Of a stretch of DNA of 64,000 nt, positions 13,001 through 25,015 are shown piece by piece. A program made the translations under genes and the position numbers. The notes beneath the pieces are model-generated. The model saw only the letters and a program-made list of their open reading frames with translations, ran no database searches and had not been told where the DNA came from. Within the stretch, counting starts at the first letter, position 1. Each line of letters opens with the position of its first letter. The stretch is from Varanus komodoensis (lineage: Eukaryota; Chordata; Lepidosauria; Squamata; Varanidae), in contig NW_025336087.1 in NCBI RefSeq assembly GCF_004798865.1, positions 53,944,026 through 54,008,025 on the forward strand. The letters run 5' to 3'.

Positions 13001-13597
13001 GTAGAGGAGCTGTCATTTCCCCCCATCATCTTTCCTCTGCTCTTTCATTCCTCTGCACCTTCAAGGAGGCAAGGGAACAAAAAACAAACATACAAATACA
13101 AAACAAAGGACCTTAAAGGGGCATTTTCCTACACACCTCTCTTTTTGAATGCTTCCAGTTCGTCCTTCAGTCGCAGTTCTGTGTGACACACACCCACTTT
13201 CCAACCACTCTGTATTTTTCCCTCTGTGCCTCAACTGTGATAAATGTGTTTGGCACAAATGCAGGGGCTGTGCTCCCTTCAGCACCTAGACGGGTCTCTA
13301 GTGTAATCTCCCCCTTGTCACATTCAAAATCATATATTGATAGTGCATACACAAGAACATTCCTATAAAATTATGTCCAAGAATATGCAGACTATATTTC
13401 AAAATCACAATCACATAGTCGTGTGCATGTTCTGGGTGCACGCACACATGCGTGTCTTATGTAGACCTTATATCAGAATGCAAATATGTGGAACAAAATG
13501 TGCATGTGCGGCAAAGTCTAATCAAACATGAGTTCATTATGTGTAATTTGCTGAATGTGTACATAGAGATGGAAAATATTTAGCTAAAAGATGCAAT
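10056..13597. other. Unassigned stretch with a GC-richer block at 10.6-11.4 kb
   Basis: No gene is recognised. From about 10,623 to 11,440 composition is less AT-rich than the surroundings. A 108-codon plus-strand frame (10,623-10,949) is polar and low in hydrophobic runs. 'gggctataaagca' at about 11,330 and 'gaataaaag' at about 11,420 look like a TATA-type box and a polyadenylation-type signal. The block resembles interspersed repeat sequence, but I cannot assign a family. The rest (11.4-13.6 kb) shows nothing recognisable. Confidence 0.5.
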
Positions 13598-14555
13598 ATT
13601 ATTATTAGTAATAACATTTCTATACCAGCCATAGCCAAAGCTCTCTGAGCAGTTCACAACAAAATGTAAAAATAATAAAATACAATATATGAAAACAACA
13701 AGAGTTAAAAATTATTTTAAAATAGCATAAAAACATTAAAACAATAGAGAGACAATAAAAAAGACAATTGAAAAGATCTGGCCAAAAGGAAAAAGGCACC
13801 TGGCTAATTGTGTTAGGCCCCTGAATGACCAGGGAGGTCTTTAAAGGCTTCCACAAACAGGGTCATATTGACTTGGCACCAAAAAGGGCAACAAATTTGG
13901 TGCCAGGTAGGCCACAGAAGGGAGGTTATTCCAAAGATGGGGCGCCACCACCGAAAAGGCCTTCCCTACTTCCCACCCTCAGCCTCTTGAGAGGTTGGCA
14001 CCCAGAAGAAGGCTCCAGTGTTGGACGTAGTGTCTGGGAAAAGCAGGGTTAGGAGAGGCATTCTGAGAGCTATTATGCTCCCAAGCTGTGTAGGGCTGTA
14101 TAGGTTAAGAGCAGCAACTTGAATTGGGGCCAGAAGCATACAGGCAGCCAATGCAGGTGAGCCAGAACCGGTCTACAACTTCAGAACTGTCTTCAGGGAC
14201 AGTTCCACATAGAGTGCATTGCAGTAATCTAATCCAGATATTACCAAACCACAGACTATCGAAGCCAGGCTATCCCTGTCCAGGTAGGGGTGCAGCTGGG
14301 TCACTAGCTGAAGCTGGTAAAAGACATTCCAAGCCACCGATGCCACCTGGGTCTCAAGAGACAAAGATGGATCAAGGATGAATCAGGGGCAGTGTAACTC
14401 CATCAAGAACAGGTTGAACACCCCCCGCCCCCGATTCAGTCAAAGGAAACACCCACCAGCAGCATCCCAGTCTTGTCTGTACTGAGTTTCAGCGTGTTAG
14501 CCCTTATCCAGTCCAAAAATAGAGCTATATGTCATCAGCATACTGGAATTTGGAT
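13598..14555 (-). mobile_element. L2 LINE, 3' part with RT C-terminus and 3' UTR
   Basis: Read on the minus strand, the element begins with a YADDI box near 14,545, then 'LKLSTDKTGMLLVG'-like codons. 'VASVAWNVFYQLQLVTQLHP' and 'LVISGLDYCNALYVELSLKT' follow in an open frame at 14,173-14,364. About 20 residues of the usual sequence (the NAAARLL region) are missing before the 'LHWLPV'-like segment, and the frame shifts there. Downstream lie the 'gaaaaggcc' and 'ggtggcgccccatcttt' blocks of the squamate L2 3' region and a degenerate A/T-rich tail at 13,600-13,760. It is 5'-truncated and inactive. Confidence 0.85.
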
Positions 14556-15199
14556 CATGCCTTAAAGACTTCCTAGTCAATGCACTCACAAAGTACAAGC
14601 AGCAGTGAATATAATCACAAACCACCAGGACAACAAGTTACCAATTATTCTATAAGCCAGGAAATGTGGAATTCTCAATCAGATGGAACATCTCCGTGGA
14701 TATAGGAAGATTTCTGCTCCACATTTCTTCTCCAGAAATCTGCTTTTCATGAGTAGAGGGATGATGGAAGCATTAGGGAAGGATGAGTACTTCTCTTCAC
14801 ACATCTGATTTAGCCATTTTGAGAACTTCTGAAAAGGGTTCACAGCTGCTTCCAGTCCAGGCCCTACTCCTGGACATGAGAAAGATCCTGCCCAGACTTT
14901 CCAATAGTCTTGCATGTCACCCTACCCCATCTCTGACCTCTTCAGATGTCCATGTGACTGCAGCATTTGAATACAGCTTAATGCATAAAGCCAATGCATT
15001 TCAGCTGATTTCTTGTAGTCAAATTTCTCAATTAATTCTGACAATACATTGCAATCAGAATTTGTGTGCCATATTTCATGCAGGAATGTTATATTGTATC
15101 TTTACCGGCCCCAATGGACAAGCAATCGCGAGAAAATAAGAAAAGGAGGAATACTGTGCTCACAACATACAGGCATATGGGCCATACTGGGGTGAAGCT
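14556..15199. other. Unassigned stretch
   Basis: Nothing is recognised. A 118-codon plus-strand frame at 14,783-15,139 shows no known domain. Confidence 0.55.
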
Positions 15200-15372
15200 T
15201 TTGCCACATTCATTTATGCCCCAGCTTTCTTCCTCTAGCAAGGAACCCAAGACAAATTGCAAGGTTTCCTTCCTCTCAATTTTATTCTCTCAACAAGAAC
15301 CTGGTTAAGGTTGGTTAAGCTGAGACTGGCTCGGATATCCTATCTCCCAGTCCAACTATGTCCCACTCGCTC
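15200..15372 (-). mobile_element. MIR-like / L2-tailed SINE remnant
   Basis: The plus strand runs 'atttatgccccagctttcttcctc...aaggaacccaag', then 'ctctcaacaagaacctgg' and 'aaggttggttaagctgaga'. This matches in order the common squamate block with 'ctcacaacaaccctgtgaggtaggttaggctgaga' read antisense, which belongs to tRNA-derived SINEs with L2-type tails. The tRNA-like head beyond about 15,350 is not clearly preserved. Boundaries are approximate. Confidence 0.55.
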
Positions 15373-18300
15373 GTTCTAAATTATTCAATCTGTTTGGGTA
15401 CAAGAATAAGGAAAGCAGTTGTTAAGAAAATCTAGCTTTAAAAAAGAAGAAGAAAAGAATGCAGCATTTCAAAATTACACGGAAATACCCCCAATTGTTA
15501 GGTATTATTAAAAGGCTGTAGACTCAAACAGTGTTTTGTTGTATCAGCATACCTAGTGCTTTGCAATTCACAAAAAGCATGCTGCTGTTAATGTGAGACC
15601 TGCTATCTGATATACTGTTTGTGCTGACTTTCTCCTGTTGATACCTCTTCCTCAGATTGCTACATTTCAATACCTCTCATTCATTCCTGCATAATGATAA
15701 CTCAGTAATCAGACATTGTGGATTTGTCAAAAACACTTAAAAGACCTCTCCTGTTAAAACTGTATTCCTTTTGTATCTCAATTTGAATACAATCCACACT
15801 CCCCATGGTTAGGCATTTCTGATTTATCTGTTTCCTTGACAAAATCTGGAGATTTAAATCTACATGAAAAATGAAATATATCACAGGCAAACCCTTGCAG
15901 CTGAGGAAACTACCTCAGCCAGAGAGAAATTTCTATCCCCACCTCACTTTCTTTCTTGTAGTAAGAGGGGAAATGAGATGCTTATTATATAACTGACGGT
16001 TTTTATAACCTTGTCAGCTTTCTTGAAGATTCAATTTTGGAAATGACGCCATTACTGCCATGGCAAGGGTGAATACCTGTGCTCTGTGCAAAATAGTGAT
16101 TCATGATTAGGAAGCCAGGAAAATGGAAACATATTACCAATGCAGCCTCCATAGCGAACTTACACATTTTGTTCCGATTTCAGCAATTGTAAATAAATGG
16201 ATACTTGAACTTTTCTTTTTACCAAATGGATGAACTTGCTCATCAACAACAAATGGTTATCATAACTAGCTCTACAGTTTTAGACTGTGTACTATTAGAT
16301 TCCCTCCACAAAACTCAAAAATTACTTCTCTAGCCAAGTCAACAGTACTAAAACTTATACCTTTCTAAATATTAGCTACAAAACAGCACTTAGAACATTA
16401 CTTTCAGGACAGTGGCTTTTCTTCCCACTAATACTAGACAGACACACAATCAAAGACATCATATTTCTCCATTGCTGTTTCCTTTGATCTCCATAGTCAA
16501 CACACCTGTCCCCACAAGTAATATACACATTACTTTAGGCAAGCAAATTGTTGCAAGTCTGCTTGGAGGATATAATGATTCCAGGAAATAGAGGAATTAC
16601 AATTTTTAGGTATCATTTTATTCAAAACTGGTATCAGGATATTCTGACTGGCTGCATGATCATATTGATCTGAGCTACAATCTTGCTTTGTTTGGACAAA
16701 TGACAGTTTTGCTATTGCTGTCATCTGCAACTGGACGTCCCCTTTCCACTTCAGAAGCAACCTGCATATATCACACTTTTCTTTCCCCTCTAATACTATG
16801 GCTGACACTATTTATCAATGGATTTCTCCTTAATGGAAAGGCACATTGTCTTACCTTACAGGATATTATATTATTTAAATCCTACCAGGCAATTGCAACC
16901 TACTTTAAATAGGCAGTCAATTGTGTATTTTAACTACCTTTCAGTATTTGTTTCTGTTATTCAGGTCTAATTTGAAACAAGAATGCAAAATAAATATAAA
17001 GCAATGATTTAGTTACATGTTATTTTTAATAAAGAGAACCCATTCATATTCACGGGTGGGAAAGCCTAACGCACTTTCCGTAGCAGATGCAAGATAAATC
17101 CAGTTTCTGTAGATAACATGGAACAAAACAACAATGCCAGGAGTTATACAGAAAGGAATGAAACAAACTTTACCGATCTGATATCAAAGTGAAAAATAAT
17201 TTATAATACAAAGTTATCAGTTCCTTTATTCAACAATATGTTTTAAAATGCTGCATTTAAAGATGATTTGATAAATGCTAGGGATAGCAAATTCATATTT
17301 TTCAGTGACAGAAAGTCTGGCAGCTTCTCAAGTGATTAGGTAGAAAGTTTCATAAGGAGCAGCCATTAGAGTTTCTCTACTCTGGGGGTTCCATGGATCA
17401 CTGGCAAACTGGCAAGCATATAAAGGAATTCTCCAAATCAAGCTAATAGAGTCAGAGTAGGCACCACAGTGCCCAGGAAAAGCTACATACCTTGCAAACT
17501 TTCCTTAGTGTCACCAGGCTGCTGCAACTGCCGTCACCCTGGCTTCTTTTGGTGACAGAAACTGTTACTTGGAGCGTAAAAAGGCTGCTTCTACCATGAA
17601 GATATTGGGGAGGTTTGCCATACCATGTGTGCCATTTTGTTTCTCAAATGGCCAAATGTGCCCCAGCCCAAAATGCTTGCCTACAGCAGTACAGTATGGA
17701 GGTTCCTGTCCATAAAGTGTTGATGCTCCTGTGAGCAGAGAGCCCCACAACTGCTTGTACCAAGCACCCGATATCCCTTAGGGCAGAACACAAGGACAAT
17801 GAGTGCTGTGCAGATCCATAACATAGACAGGAACCTAATTTTGCAAAACAAGCAAGTCAACTGCAAGCCCCACGGGGGTTAAATCAACAGGGACTTAAGG
17901 AACTATTACATCACCCTACAAAGCTGGTTGACTTAAGGAACTATTACACCACCCTGCTACCCACTGAAGAAACAACACACCTTACAGTGTGCTATCATGT
18001 TTGGACAAGTTAAAAATCTCTTTCTCTCCCCATCCCACATGCAAGGCAACCTATAGCAAAAACACAACAAAAATGGGCAAAGACTCACTCACCTTCCTTC
18101 TCTCTCTTACCATTTTTCTAAATGTTACCCTATGGATAATTTTTGTTTCATTGCATATGACACAGCTTAGTGTTTAAGATATTTTAAGAGTCAGTGAATT
18201 ATGTGTATTTCATCATGGATTATGCAAAATGGATTTTCTTGTTTTAAAGTGGATTGATGTCTAACCATCAGCTGAAAAAGGTCACATGGTCACTTCCCAG

Positions 18301-18689
18301 TTAAATAGATTGTGACTAGCAATCAAAGGTCTATGGCCCTTTATGAACTCTCCTGTATTTGCAATTTCATTATTTTACTGCTCCTACTGGCAAACAATCT
18401 TAATGTATCAGGATTTGTCTGCTCACATTATGAAAGCCATCTTAAATCTCTCCATGTCACTCTTGACTTCAGAGACACCAATAAAATGTGGTTGAAAGTA
18501 GAGAATTGCTTGTCCAGAAAATTATCACATGCTTGTCCAATATATTACCACCAACTGGCTATCTTAAATGTTAAGATCATCATGGATTTGGAATTAATTT
18601 GAAGGACTTAACCATTTACTTCTGCTGGAATAAATTATTTTAAAAGTACAGAAATGCACTTGTTTTTTATTTCAGAATGAGTGTGGGGA
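15373..18689. other. Unassigned AT-rich stretch
   Basis: No gene or transposon is recognised in about 3.3 kb. The only local structure noted is the short tandem duplication at 17,892-17,955. Reading frames stay under 93 codons and have no recognisable motif. Confidence 0.55.
17892..17955. repeat. Two-copy tandem repeat, 38-bp period
   Basis: A 26-bp unit beginning gacttaaggaactattaca occurs at 17,892-17,917 and again at 17,930-17,955 with one mismatch. It is probably a recent local duplication. Confidence 0.85.
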
Positions 18690-18800
18690 GCATTAAAATT
18701 ATAACCTAAACTGCTCACAAAATTAAATAATAGCAAAATGCGATAAAGACACTAAAACAATAATGAAACAACACAGTAATTCAGTAAAATAAACAAGGTA
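18690..18800 (-). mobile_element. L2 3'-tail remnant
   Basis: The plus strand carries 'ctgctcacaaaattaaataatagcaaaat...acactaaaacaataatgaaacaac', matching the A-rich 3' region seen in the other minus-strand L2 copies of this window (13.6 and 22.1 kb). It is short and diverged. Confidence 0.45.
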
Positions 18801-19229
18801 GCTGTCAATGCCATGGTTCGTTGGCAGAACTCATACTTCCTGAGGTATAAAGATGCACTACATTGCTACAATACCTCCTATTCATACCTTCTGATAATCC
18901 CTTCAATTCTAGCTGCTTATAAGTGGAACACTTCTCAATCGACTATTTCTTCCCTTATTGCCTGATTTCCTAAATTGACCAAATAAAGGTTCCAGATAAT
19001 TGAACAATATTTTTTGCATGTTTTAAACATCAGAATCCACTTCCTCCCAAGAGAAGGGAAGTGATCGTTGTATGTGCATCGTGGCCAAGGCCACTGTATA
19101 AATATCTGGTGAAGATACAGAGCTTGAATGAAGATAAAATGAGCAAATGTAGAGAAGTGGAGCATGGGGACACTAATATATGCATACTATTTTTCCCAAG
19201 CGTGGAATAAAAGACGATTGTAGTACCTG

Positions 19230-19995
19230 GAGAAATGGATTCTCAGTTTGTGTTTCCCTTCACATTTCTTTCTCCCAGCTCCTCTCCTGATTTCTTGCAA
19301 TCTAGTTCTACCTGAACTGTCTTCACTGAAATAACTGAGGTTCCTCTCATTGCCATATGCAAAGATTTCTACTCCTGGACCTCTGTGCTGCCTGTCATCA
19401 CCTGATCCCCATCTCTTGCAGGGCTTTCTTCTCTAAAATTTATGTGGCTCTGCCTTCTACTTGTTTTCTTGACCATTTTGCTGATCTTTCTACACCTTTT
19501 CTTGTTCTACAATACGTTTTGAGTTCCAGCTATTCCACCTATACACAGAGTACCATATATGGTCACACCACAGCTATGCATGAAGCTGCGCATATTGCTC
19601 TTTTTAAATTTTTCATCCTTTCACAATGATTCCTATTTGAAATTCACATTTTTCACAACTGCCACACAGAAGACATTTTCATAACACTATCACGGAGTCA
19701 TGAAGTTAGGATTTTCTGCCCCAATGTGCATAAATTTACATTTCTGAACACTGAATCTTATTTGGGCATTTTTGCCCAGTTCTCAGAGATCCAGGTTTGC
19801 GGTTGCTTCTTGTTTTTGCTACTCTGAATGAATGGGTGTCAGTAGCAAACCTGGCCACCTCACTTACCAGCGCAATTTCATATAATATCTAAGGAAGTTT
19901 AACATTGTCCTGTTTCTTTCCATTGTGAGAACTCTCCAGAAGGACTAGCAATCTTTCTCTATACACATTAAAACCAGGACTTTCACCATTATCTT
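19230..19995 (-). mobile_element. CR1 LINE fragment (old)
   Basis: Read on the minus strand, CR1 landmarks appear in the expected order: 'gaggtggccaggtttgct' just after the catalytic box (about 19,850), a 'LCTLGQKI' block standing for the family's MHIGAKN motif (about 19,720), 'DSVMKMSS' for DSSMKTSA (about 19,690), then 'tgtgaccatatatggtactctgtg', 'gtattgtagaacaagaaaag', 'agcaaaatggtcaag' and 'ttagagaagaaagccctgcaa'. The 3' boundary near 19,230 is uncertain. No long frame survives, so this copy is much older than the CR1 at 34.7 kb. Confidence 0.75.
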
Positions 19996-20029
19996 GATGG
20001 TGAAAATTTAACCTCTAAAAAGCCAGCTG

Positions 20030-20425
20030 TATTCAGCACATTTCCTCATCTCCACCTCTATTCCTTTTTTGATTTGGCATGTCATCACCTTCTTGAAACC
20101 ATGATTCCAGAGACCAGGTATCTTTTTCTTCTGAGACTTCTTTTCCTTGTATATATCCTACTTTCACTGATAACATCCAAATCTATTTTTCAGACACAAA
20201 GACTTGAATTCCCCCCCCCACACTTTTTTCTCCTTATATTAAGTCAATTCCCATGTCATTTCTCATTGGGCAACACTATGACCTCTCAGTCTTTCTTACC
20301 CACATGGGAAATACCATTTCTCAATGCTTATCGCAAACATCTTCCATTTCACAAGCTTCACTCTTCCAGCTGTATCTTCCAAATCCACCATCAACTCTAC
20401 TTTTTCTGTGAAACATTTCACAAAA
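20030..20425 (+). mobile_element. Possible LINE reverse-transcriptase relic, pyrimidine-rich
   Basis: A plus-strand reading at about 20,157-20,205 gives TFTDNIQIYFSDTKT, resembling the YADDTQIYFS catalytic region of L2-like LINEs. 'ctccttatattaagtcaattcccatgtcatttc' downstream resembles a later segment of the same kind of element. The composition is strongly pyrimidine-biased, so part of the similarity may be chance. The 144-codon frame here (20,074-20,508) is in another frame and is not considered a gene. Confidence 0.3.
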
Positions 20426-20427
20426 GT

Positions 20428-20545
20428 CCTTCCCACCTAAACCAGCCTTCTCAACATGTGTGTGCTTCAGGTGCTTGGGACAACTATCATAAGCTCCAGC
20501 CCACATAGTCAAAGTTCAGGAAAGTTGAAAGTTTTAGTCTAAAAG
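20428..20545. mobile_element. Palindromic MITE remnant ('gactacaactccc' family)
   Basis: It starts 'aaaccagccttctcaacatgtg', followed by 'gtgcttgggacaactatcataagctcc', and ends 'gaaagttttagtctaaaaga'. This is the layout of the abundant squamate repeat with inverted halves around 'ggactacaactcccat' and 'atgggagttgtagtcc'. The copy is heavily diverged; a better one lies at 22.56-22.69 kb. Confidence 0.5.
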
Positions 20546-20599
20546 ATATGGAAGGCATTAATCTGGGGGAATTATGTTGTTGTTGTATGTATTTTTATT

Positions 20600-20725
20600 C
20601 CCACCTCCTGTTCCTTACCTCTCTCGCCTCCCCTGTACTGATTTTTCAATTATAAACTCCCTTGGGGAAATGACCTGCCCTTTAACTGTTGAAAGCATGA
20701 AGTACACTGATAGTGATAAATCAAT
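20600..20725 (+). mobile_element. L2/MIR-type 3'-tail remnant
   Basis: 'attataaactcccttggggaaatgacctgcc' and 'gaagtacactgatagtgataaat' follow the pattern of L2 and related 3' UTRs (gtaagctccttggggcagggacc, then a short-period tail). Boundaries are approximate. Confidence 0.4.
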
Positions 20726-21872
20726 CAGTTGGTCTCCCCTGTAGGTATTTTACCACTTGGAAAGTTCTTGAATGGTCACAATAAGATAAAGGCCCTGGTT
20801 GTGATATTAGTCCTCATGACACAACCATACTGGCCCTTGATTGCTATCAAGTGTGGCAATCTTTTAAGAAACATTATTTTGATGAGGAAATGGAAGTTGA
20901 ACCAATATGAAACTTAGTTTGTTCCTACCACAACAAATTGCAAGATTCATTTACAACTTATCTGACAAGTCATACTTTGAGATTAATCATATTTTAAATC
21001 AATATCAAGAATTAGAGCAAATGTTAATCTTACTTTGGTGTTTTTAGAGTCTGCTGTTGTAGACCTCTCACCTAAAAAGGAAAATAAAAAAGTTCAAGCA
21101 AAGTTTCATAATCCACACAACTTTCCTTTTTCCAATATAAAAACATTTGTTTGTAATTTTACTCAATTAAATCTCAAATGTTGGACATGACAGAAAACTA
21201 TTCTAAATATGACAGCAACAAATATAAGCTTATATTCAGTTTATTGTCAATGGAAAAACTCCTATTGTCTTTCATTCTGTTGCATTCATTTCTGAACTAT
21301 ACAGTTCTGAGTGACATTAGTTATTTGTGTGTGTATGTGTGCACACGTTTGAAATTCCAGTACATTATAAAAAAGCAATTTGTTTGGATCTGTGAAATTC
21401 AACTTATTATCCTATTATGCTGTGGGGAAAAATATTAAACAAGCAGTGCATTGTGTTCAGTGCTGGAACAAGCCAAGTTGTTACTGGTGGGGAAATTAAT
21501 TGGAGATGTTATTTTTATAAACAAGGACATGTATTTCGACTTCTGCTGGAAATACAGCAGTCATGGCTAGAACTATCACCCTTTGAAACTAAACTTGAAA
21601 TTCTATTTTTGAGCAGGAGTCCTCACACTTTATTGAGTCTATAGCATTCACTTCCTTTCTGAGAGCAATATCCTGCTTGGCACGACTGCTAACATGACTT
21701 ATTTTGCACTAGCATGACCTGTGTGTGATGCATCACCAAAACTGTTGCTGGCCAATGGTTTACAGGGAACCCTGGTGAACCAGAAACAACTGTGGGCATC
21801 ATACCAGAGGTAGTATGCATTGGTGCAACCGAATTTACATTGGTGCTCGTGCCAAACAAGATACAGCCTAGG
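20726..21872. other. Unassigned AT-rich stretch
   Basis: Nothing recognised. There is a short GT-rich run near 21,328-21,345. Confidence 0.55.
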
Positions 21873-22533
21873 TCAATAGTCTTCAGACTTGAGCTACTTG
21901 AGGAAACCTTTTCAATGTGAAAAATTGGTGCAGAACCCATTAACAAACACATTTCATGTAATTCACTTTATTTGAACAAAATGTTGCAATTAACATTGCA
22001 ATAATACATTTCATACAATGAAAGGAGAAGTTATTTATAAATGCAAGCAACTAAATAATACATACGAAATATTTTTTTATTTATCACTCAACAGTTGAAG
22101 CTTTCTGGATGGTTCACAACAACACAATTAAATTAAATATGTTAAAACATACTAAAATAGCATAAAAGTTTACAATACAAAATTTTAAATTTAGTATAAC
22201 GTCACTAACAAATAATATGAAGCATTATACTTTAGTTGCAAGCACATTTCTGGTTTTGCATCCATTTTATTCCTATATGAAGCCTGTTTGATTGTTATTC
22301 CTTGCAATCTGATCCCACCCAAATTAAACCACTTTTGCTTTAAAACAAATTAATCTGCTTTTAAAGATATGTGTGTAAGGGTTCTCAATTCAAATGGAGA
22401 TTTTATCTTGTCATACACGTCTCCCTTTTAAATGAAACAAAGGAATGAAGATCTTACAATTTCATAGCAGTAAACCCCTGGATGATTCTCATGGAACCCT
22501 AGGGTGTTGGGGAACACAGTGTGAGTACTGCTG
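21873..22533. mobile_element. Candidate old hAT-like element with nested L2 tail
   Basis: The left end 'caatagtcttcagactt' and the reverse complement of the right end 'cagcagtactcacactg' match at about 11 of 16 positions. 'gaggaaacc' inside the left end and 'catggaacccta' plus 'ggggaacacagtgtgag' at the right resemble the CAGTGGTTCTCAAACTT / GGTTCCATGGAACAC type of hAT ends. No clear 8-bp target duplication is visible. An L2 tail lies inside at about 22,075-22,205. Confidence 0.35.
22075..22205 (-). mobile_element. L2 3'-tail remnant
   Basis: The plus strand reads 'tttatttatcactcaacagttgaagctttctggatggttcacaacaacacaattaaa', followed by 'aaaacatactaaaatagcataaaa'. It parallels the tail at 13,610-13,760 ('gagcagttcacaacaaaat', 'aaatagcataaaaacatt'), so both come from the same L2 family. 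Confidence 0.6.
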
Positions 22534-22559
22534 TTCCAGATCATTCAAGCTTTCTTTCC

Positions 22560-22690
22560 TTTAAAGCAGCTTTTTCCTGCCTTGGATCCTGTGGTGTTGT
22601 TGGACTACAACTCCTGTCATCCCCAATAGTTAGGTATAACAGGAGTTGTAAAGAAGAAGAGGAAGCAGGACTAAGTTGGTGAACTGATAC
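22560..22690. mobile_element. Palindromic MITE ('gactacaactcc' family)
   Basis: 'gttggactacaactcctgtcatcccc' is followed by its near reverse complement 'aacaggagttgtaaag', with outer parts 'agctttttcctgcc' and 'ggaagcaggactaag'. This inverted layout is typical of a very common squamate non-autonomous repeat. No coding capacity. Confidence 0.65.
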
Positions 22691-22750
22691 CTCCCCTCAG
22701 CTAACTGTCACAGAAAGGCCTCTGAGGAACTTCATACCCTGAAGTGAAAG

Positions 22751-22802
22751 AAGAAGGAGGAGGAAGAGGAGGAGGAGGAGGAGGAGGAGGAGGAGGAGGA
22801 GA
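22751..22802. repeat. (GGA)n microsatellite
   Basis: An almost uninterrupted run of GGA/GAG units, with GAAGAA interruptions at the 5' side. All purine on the plus strand, so it could form a triplex or G-rich structure. Confidence 0.95.
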
Positions 22803-24547
22803 CAAAAAAGAGAGGAATAGGCTGGCCAAGAACTGGCCAGCCCAGATGGACAGTAGACATAGGGCAAACCTGAGTTCATCTGTTGTATTCCCACCCGCCT
22901 TGACCTGCTGCGTCAGGAATTAGCATCATGCATCTCCTGGTCCCCCACAACCCCTGCTTTACTCTCCCAATCACTCTCCTTGTGTTTCGTATCTTCTTGA
23001 TTGTCAGCATGAGGGCAGGTACCTTCTGATAACCGATTCTTGTCATCTGCACAAAGAATCTTTTGACTAAAAAGCAAGATAAAAGTTCTTTGAACAAGCA
23101 ATACTCTTAATGATAATAATAAATGTCCTGACAACATTTGGGGACTTACACCCTGCTGCCTGTAAGGTGTCAAGTGACTCTCGGCTGGCACTGCAGCACT
23201 TCCACCGACAATCATTGTCAGAAGCTTCACCACCACCACACAGTCCTTGTGTAGTACAGGAAAGTGTATTTTAAGATGATGAAGCAAAAGCGCTTATTTA
23301 CATGATGATATAATTGTGCTGCTGCACAGAGGATGGTTAAGACTCTCAATGTTTTGCTACATCCATATATTTTTATTTAAATTGCTGTTCTGCAGTACTG
23401 TTCTACTTTCTGTATTAAACTATAGTACACATGGAGAAATTAGCCATAGCAAAGGAATCCTCCTGGTTGCACTGAGAGCTAATTTTGCACTGGGAAATAC
23501 ATTGGCTAAATTTGTATTCCAAGTTGCAAAGGAATATATTAGGCTGTTGGTAAGGCAACATGCTTTTTGTAAACAACAACTCTAACATGTTTTTGCTAAA
23601 CGTTTCTTTAGCATGATACTCCATTTTGGCTGGGTGACACTAGAAACCAAAATGACACCCACTGGTGTAGATGCTTACACACTGTTGCCAAGGTCTGAGG
23701 TAGTTGCCAGGTGCAAATGGCTTGCATTAACCTGCCAAAAAATATAAATATGGTGATAGCAGCAGGCTGTTAAGATGACAGTCTTCTGGAAAATTGCTTC
23801 ATTTTCTCCCCGTTTTCAACTGCCTTCTATCACTGGCAAAGTGACTGGAATATTTGCTGTCTATTTCTTTTGTGCAAGCAACTGGCTTGGTCATTTATTT
23901 ATTATTCTGTCACATGGCGCTTCTCAGCTCAGCCCCAAATTGAAGTGTGTGCTTCACTCAGTAATGAGGACATCATTAAACACACATGTTAAGCTTCAGA
24001 GAACCTGAATCTGAACAGTTTATCCTGGAAGATCAAACTGATAAGCATTTGTAGAGACTCACAGTTTTGGGTTTGGTTTAGGCTTACTAAACAACCCCCA
24101 TGTGAGGTTGTTCTGACCTTGCTGCTTGCCAAATTTCCTGCTTGTGCCAGGAAACCTTGGGGGTGGGTTGCCTCATGCCATAATGAACATTGGAGCTAGC
24201 TGAAATTGCACAAGTCTCTTTTGCTGCTCCTACCTGCTCCAGAGTAGTTTGATACGACAGATTATCTATCTTCCTATCCCATTCTACTGAGGAGACCAGT
24301 GGTTTCCTTTTAACAGTAATGTCTGCAAGCCTAAAATTATGTGAGAAATCATTCCTCCCTTTGGTTATTCAGGGAAATTTCTTGTGCTCTATATAGAAAA
24401 CCATGAGCACTTGTCTAAATGAGAGGGTTTGTGGAGATGTGTTTGAGTTAACACCTAAAAGACATTGCCAAAAAGAATCAAACACACTACCCTCACCAAA
24501 AGAAGGCAAAAGAGGGTATTACATAAGGCGTGCATGTATCACCATTA
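22803..24547. other. Unassigned stretch
   Basis: No gene recognised. A block at about 24,060-24,175 carries 'aaacaacccccatgtgaggttgttc', which recalls the GGGTTGTT-type MITE candidates at 7.1 and 32.0 kb, but the match is weak. A 124-codon minus-strand frame (22,913-23,287) has no known domain. Confidence 0.5.
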
Positions 24548-24652
24548 ATGCCATAACAATAAGTTCCCAGGCCAGAACGGACTTTCAGGCCATGAGTCAG
24601 GATGAGCCTTATATCTTGGAGGACATAACAATAGAACCCAGAATCATCCAGG
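24548..24652 (+). repeat. Unclassified interspersed repeat, copy 1
   Basis: 'ccataacaataagttcccag', 'gccagaacggactttcaggc' and 'catgagtcaggatgagcctt' align with 47,421-47,525 at roughly 80 percent over about 65 bp, in the same orientation. The family is not recognised. The CR1 remnant that follows at about 24,700 may be separate. Confidence 0.6.
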
Positions 24653-24699
24653 GATAAGCTAAAGCATGAGAGATACATGCCAAACAAAATGGGATGCAC

Positions 24700-25015
24700 A
24701 CAGTCCATTGGTCAACAAGGAAATTAATTTCTACAAGATGTGATCTTAGCTCTAAAACTGGCATTAGACGAGCTAATAGAAAATGAAGCTATCAGTGGCT
24801 CCTGATCATGATGGCTACATGATACCTCCAGGATTAGAGGCAGCTACATGTCTCCAACCTGAAGAGGGCAGGTCTCAAAAGGCAGACCTGAAGAGAAGGC
24901 GTTACTTTCCTGTCCTGCAGTAGGACTTTCTATTGCTATCTATCATCAGAAACAGCACGCTGAGCTAGATAAGCCTTTGGTCTGATCCTGCAGGGTTCTT
25001 TTTATGTTATGGAGT
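24700..25015 (+). mobile_element. CR1 LINE 3' end
   Basis: In order: 'caagatgtgatcttagct', 'gaagctatcagtggctcctg', 'atcatgatggctacatgata', 'cctccaggattagaggcag', then 'gctgagctagataagcctttggtctgatcctgcagggttc' and a 'tttttatgttatgg' end. This is the 3' region of a squamate CR1 (consensus: caatggctactagtcatgatggctatgtgctacctccag ... ctagatggacctttggtctgatccagcagggctcttcttatg). The terminal coding part is represented; the rest of the element is missing. Confidence 0.8.

Noticed and set aside
20074-20508. 144-codon hydrophobic frame that could be mistaken for a membrane protein
   Set aside because: Arises from pyrimidine-rich DNA that looks like a degraded LINE segment and continues into a palindromic MITE.
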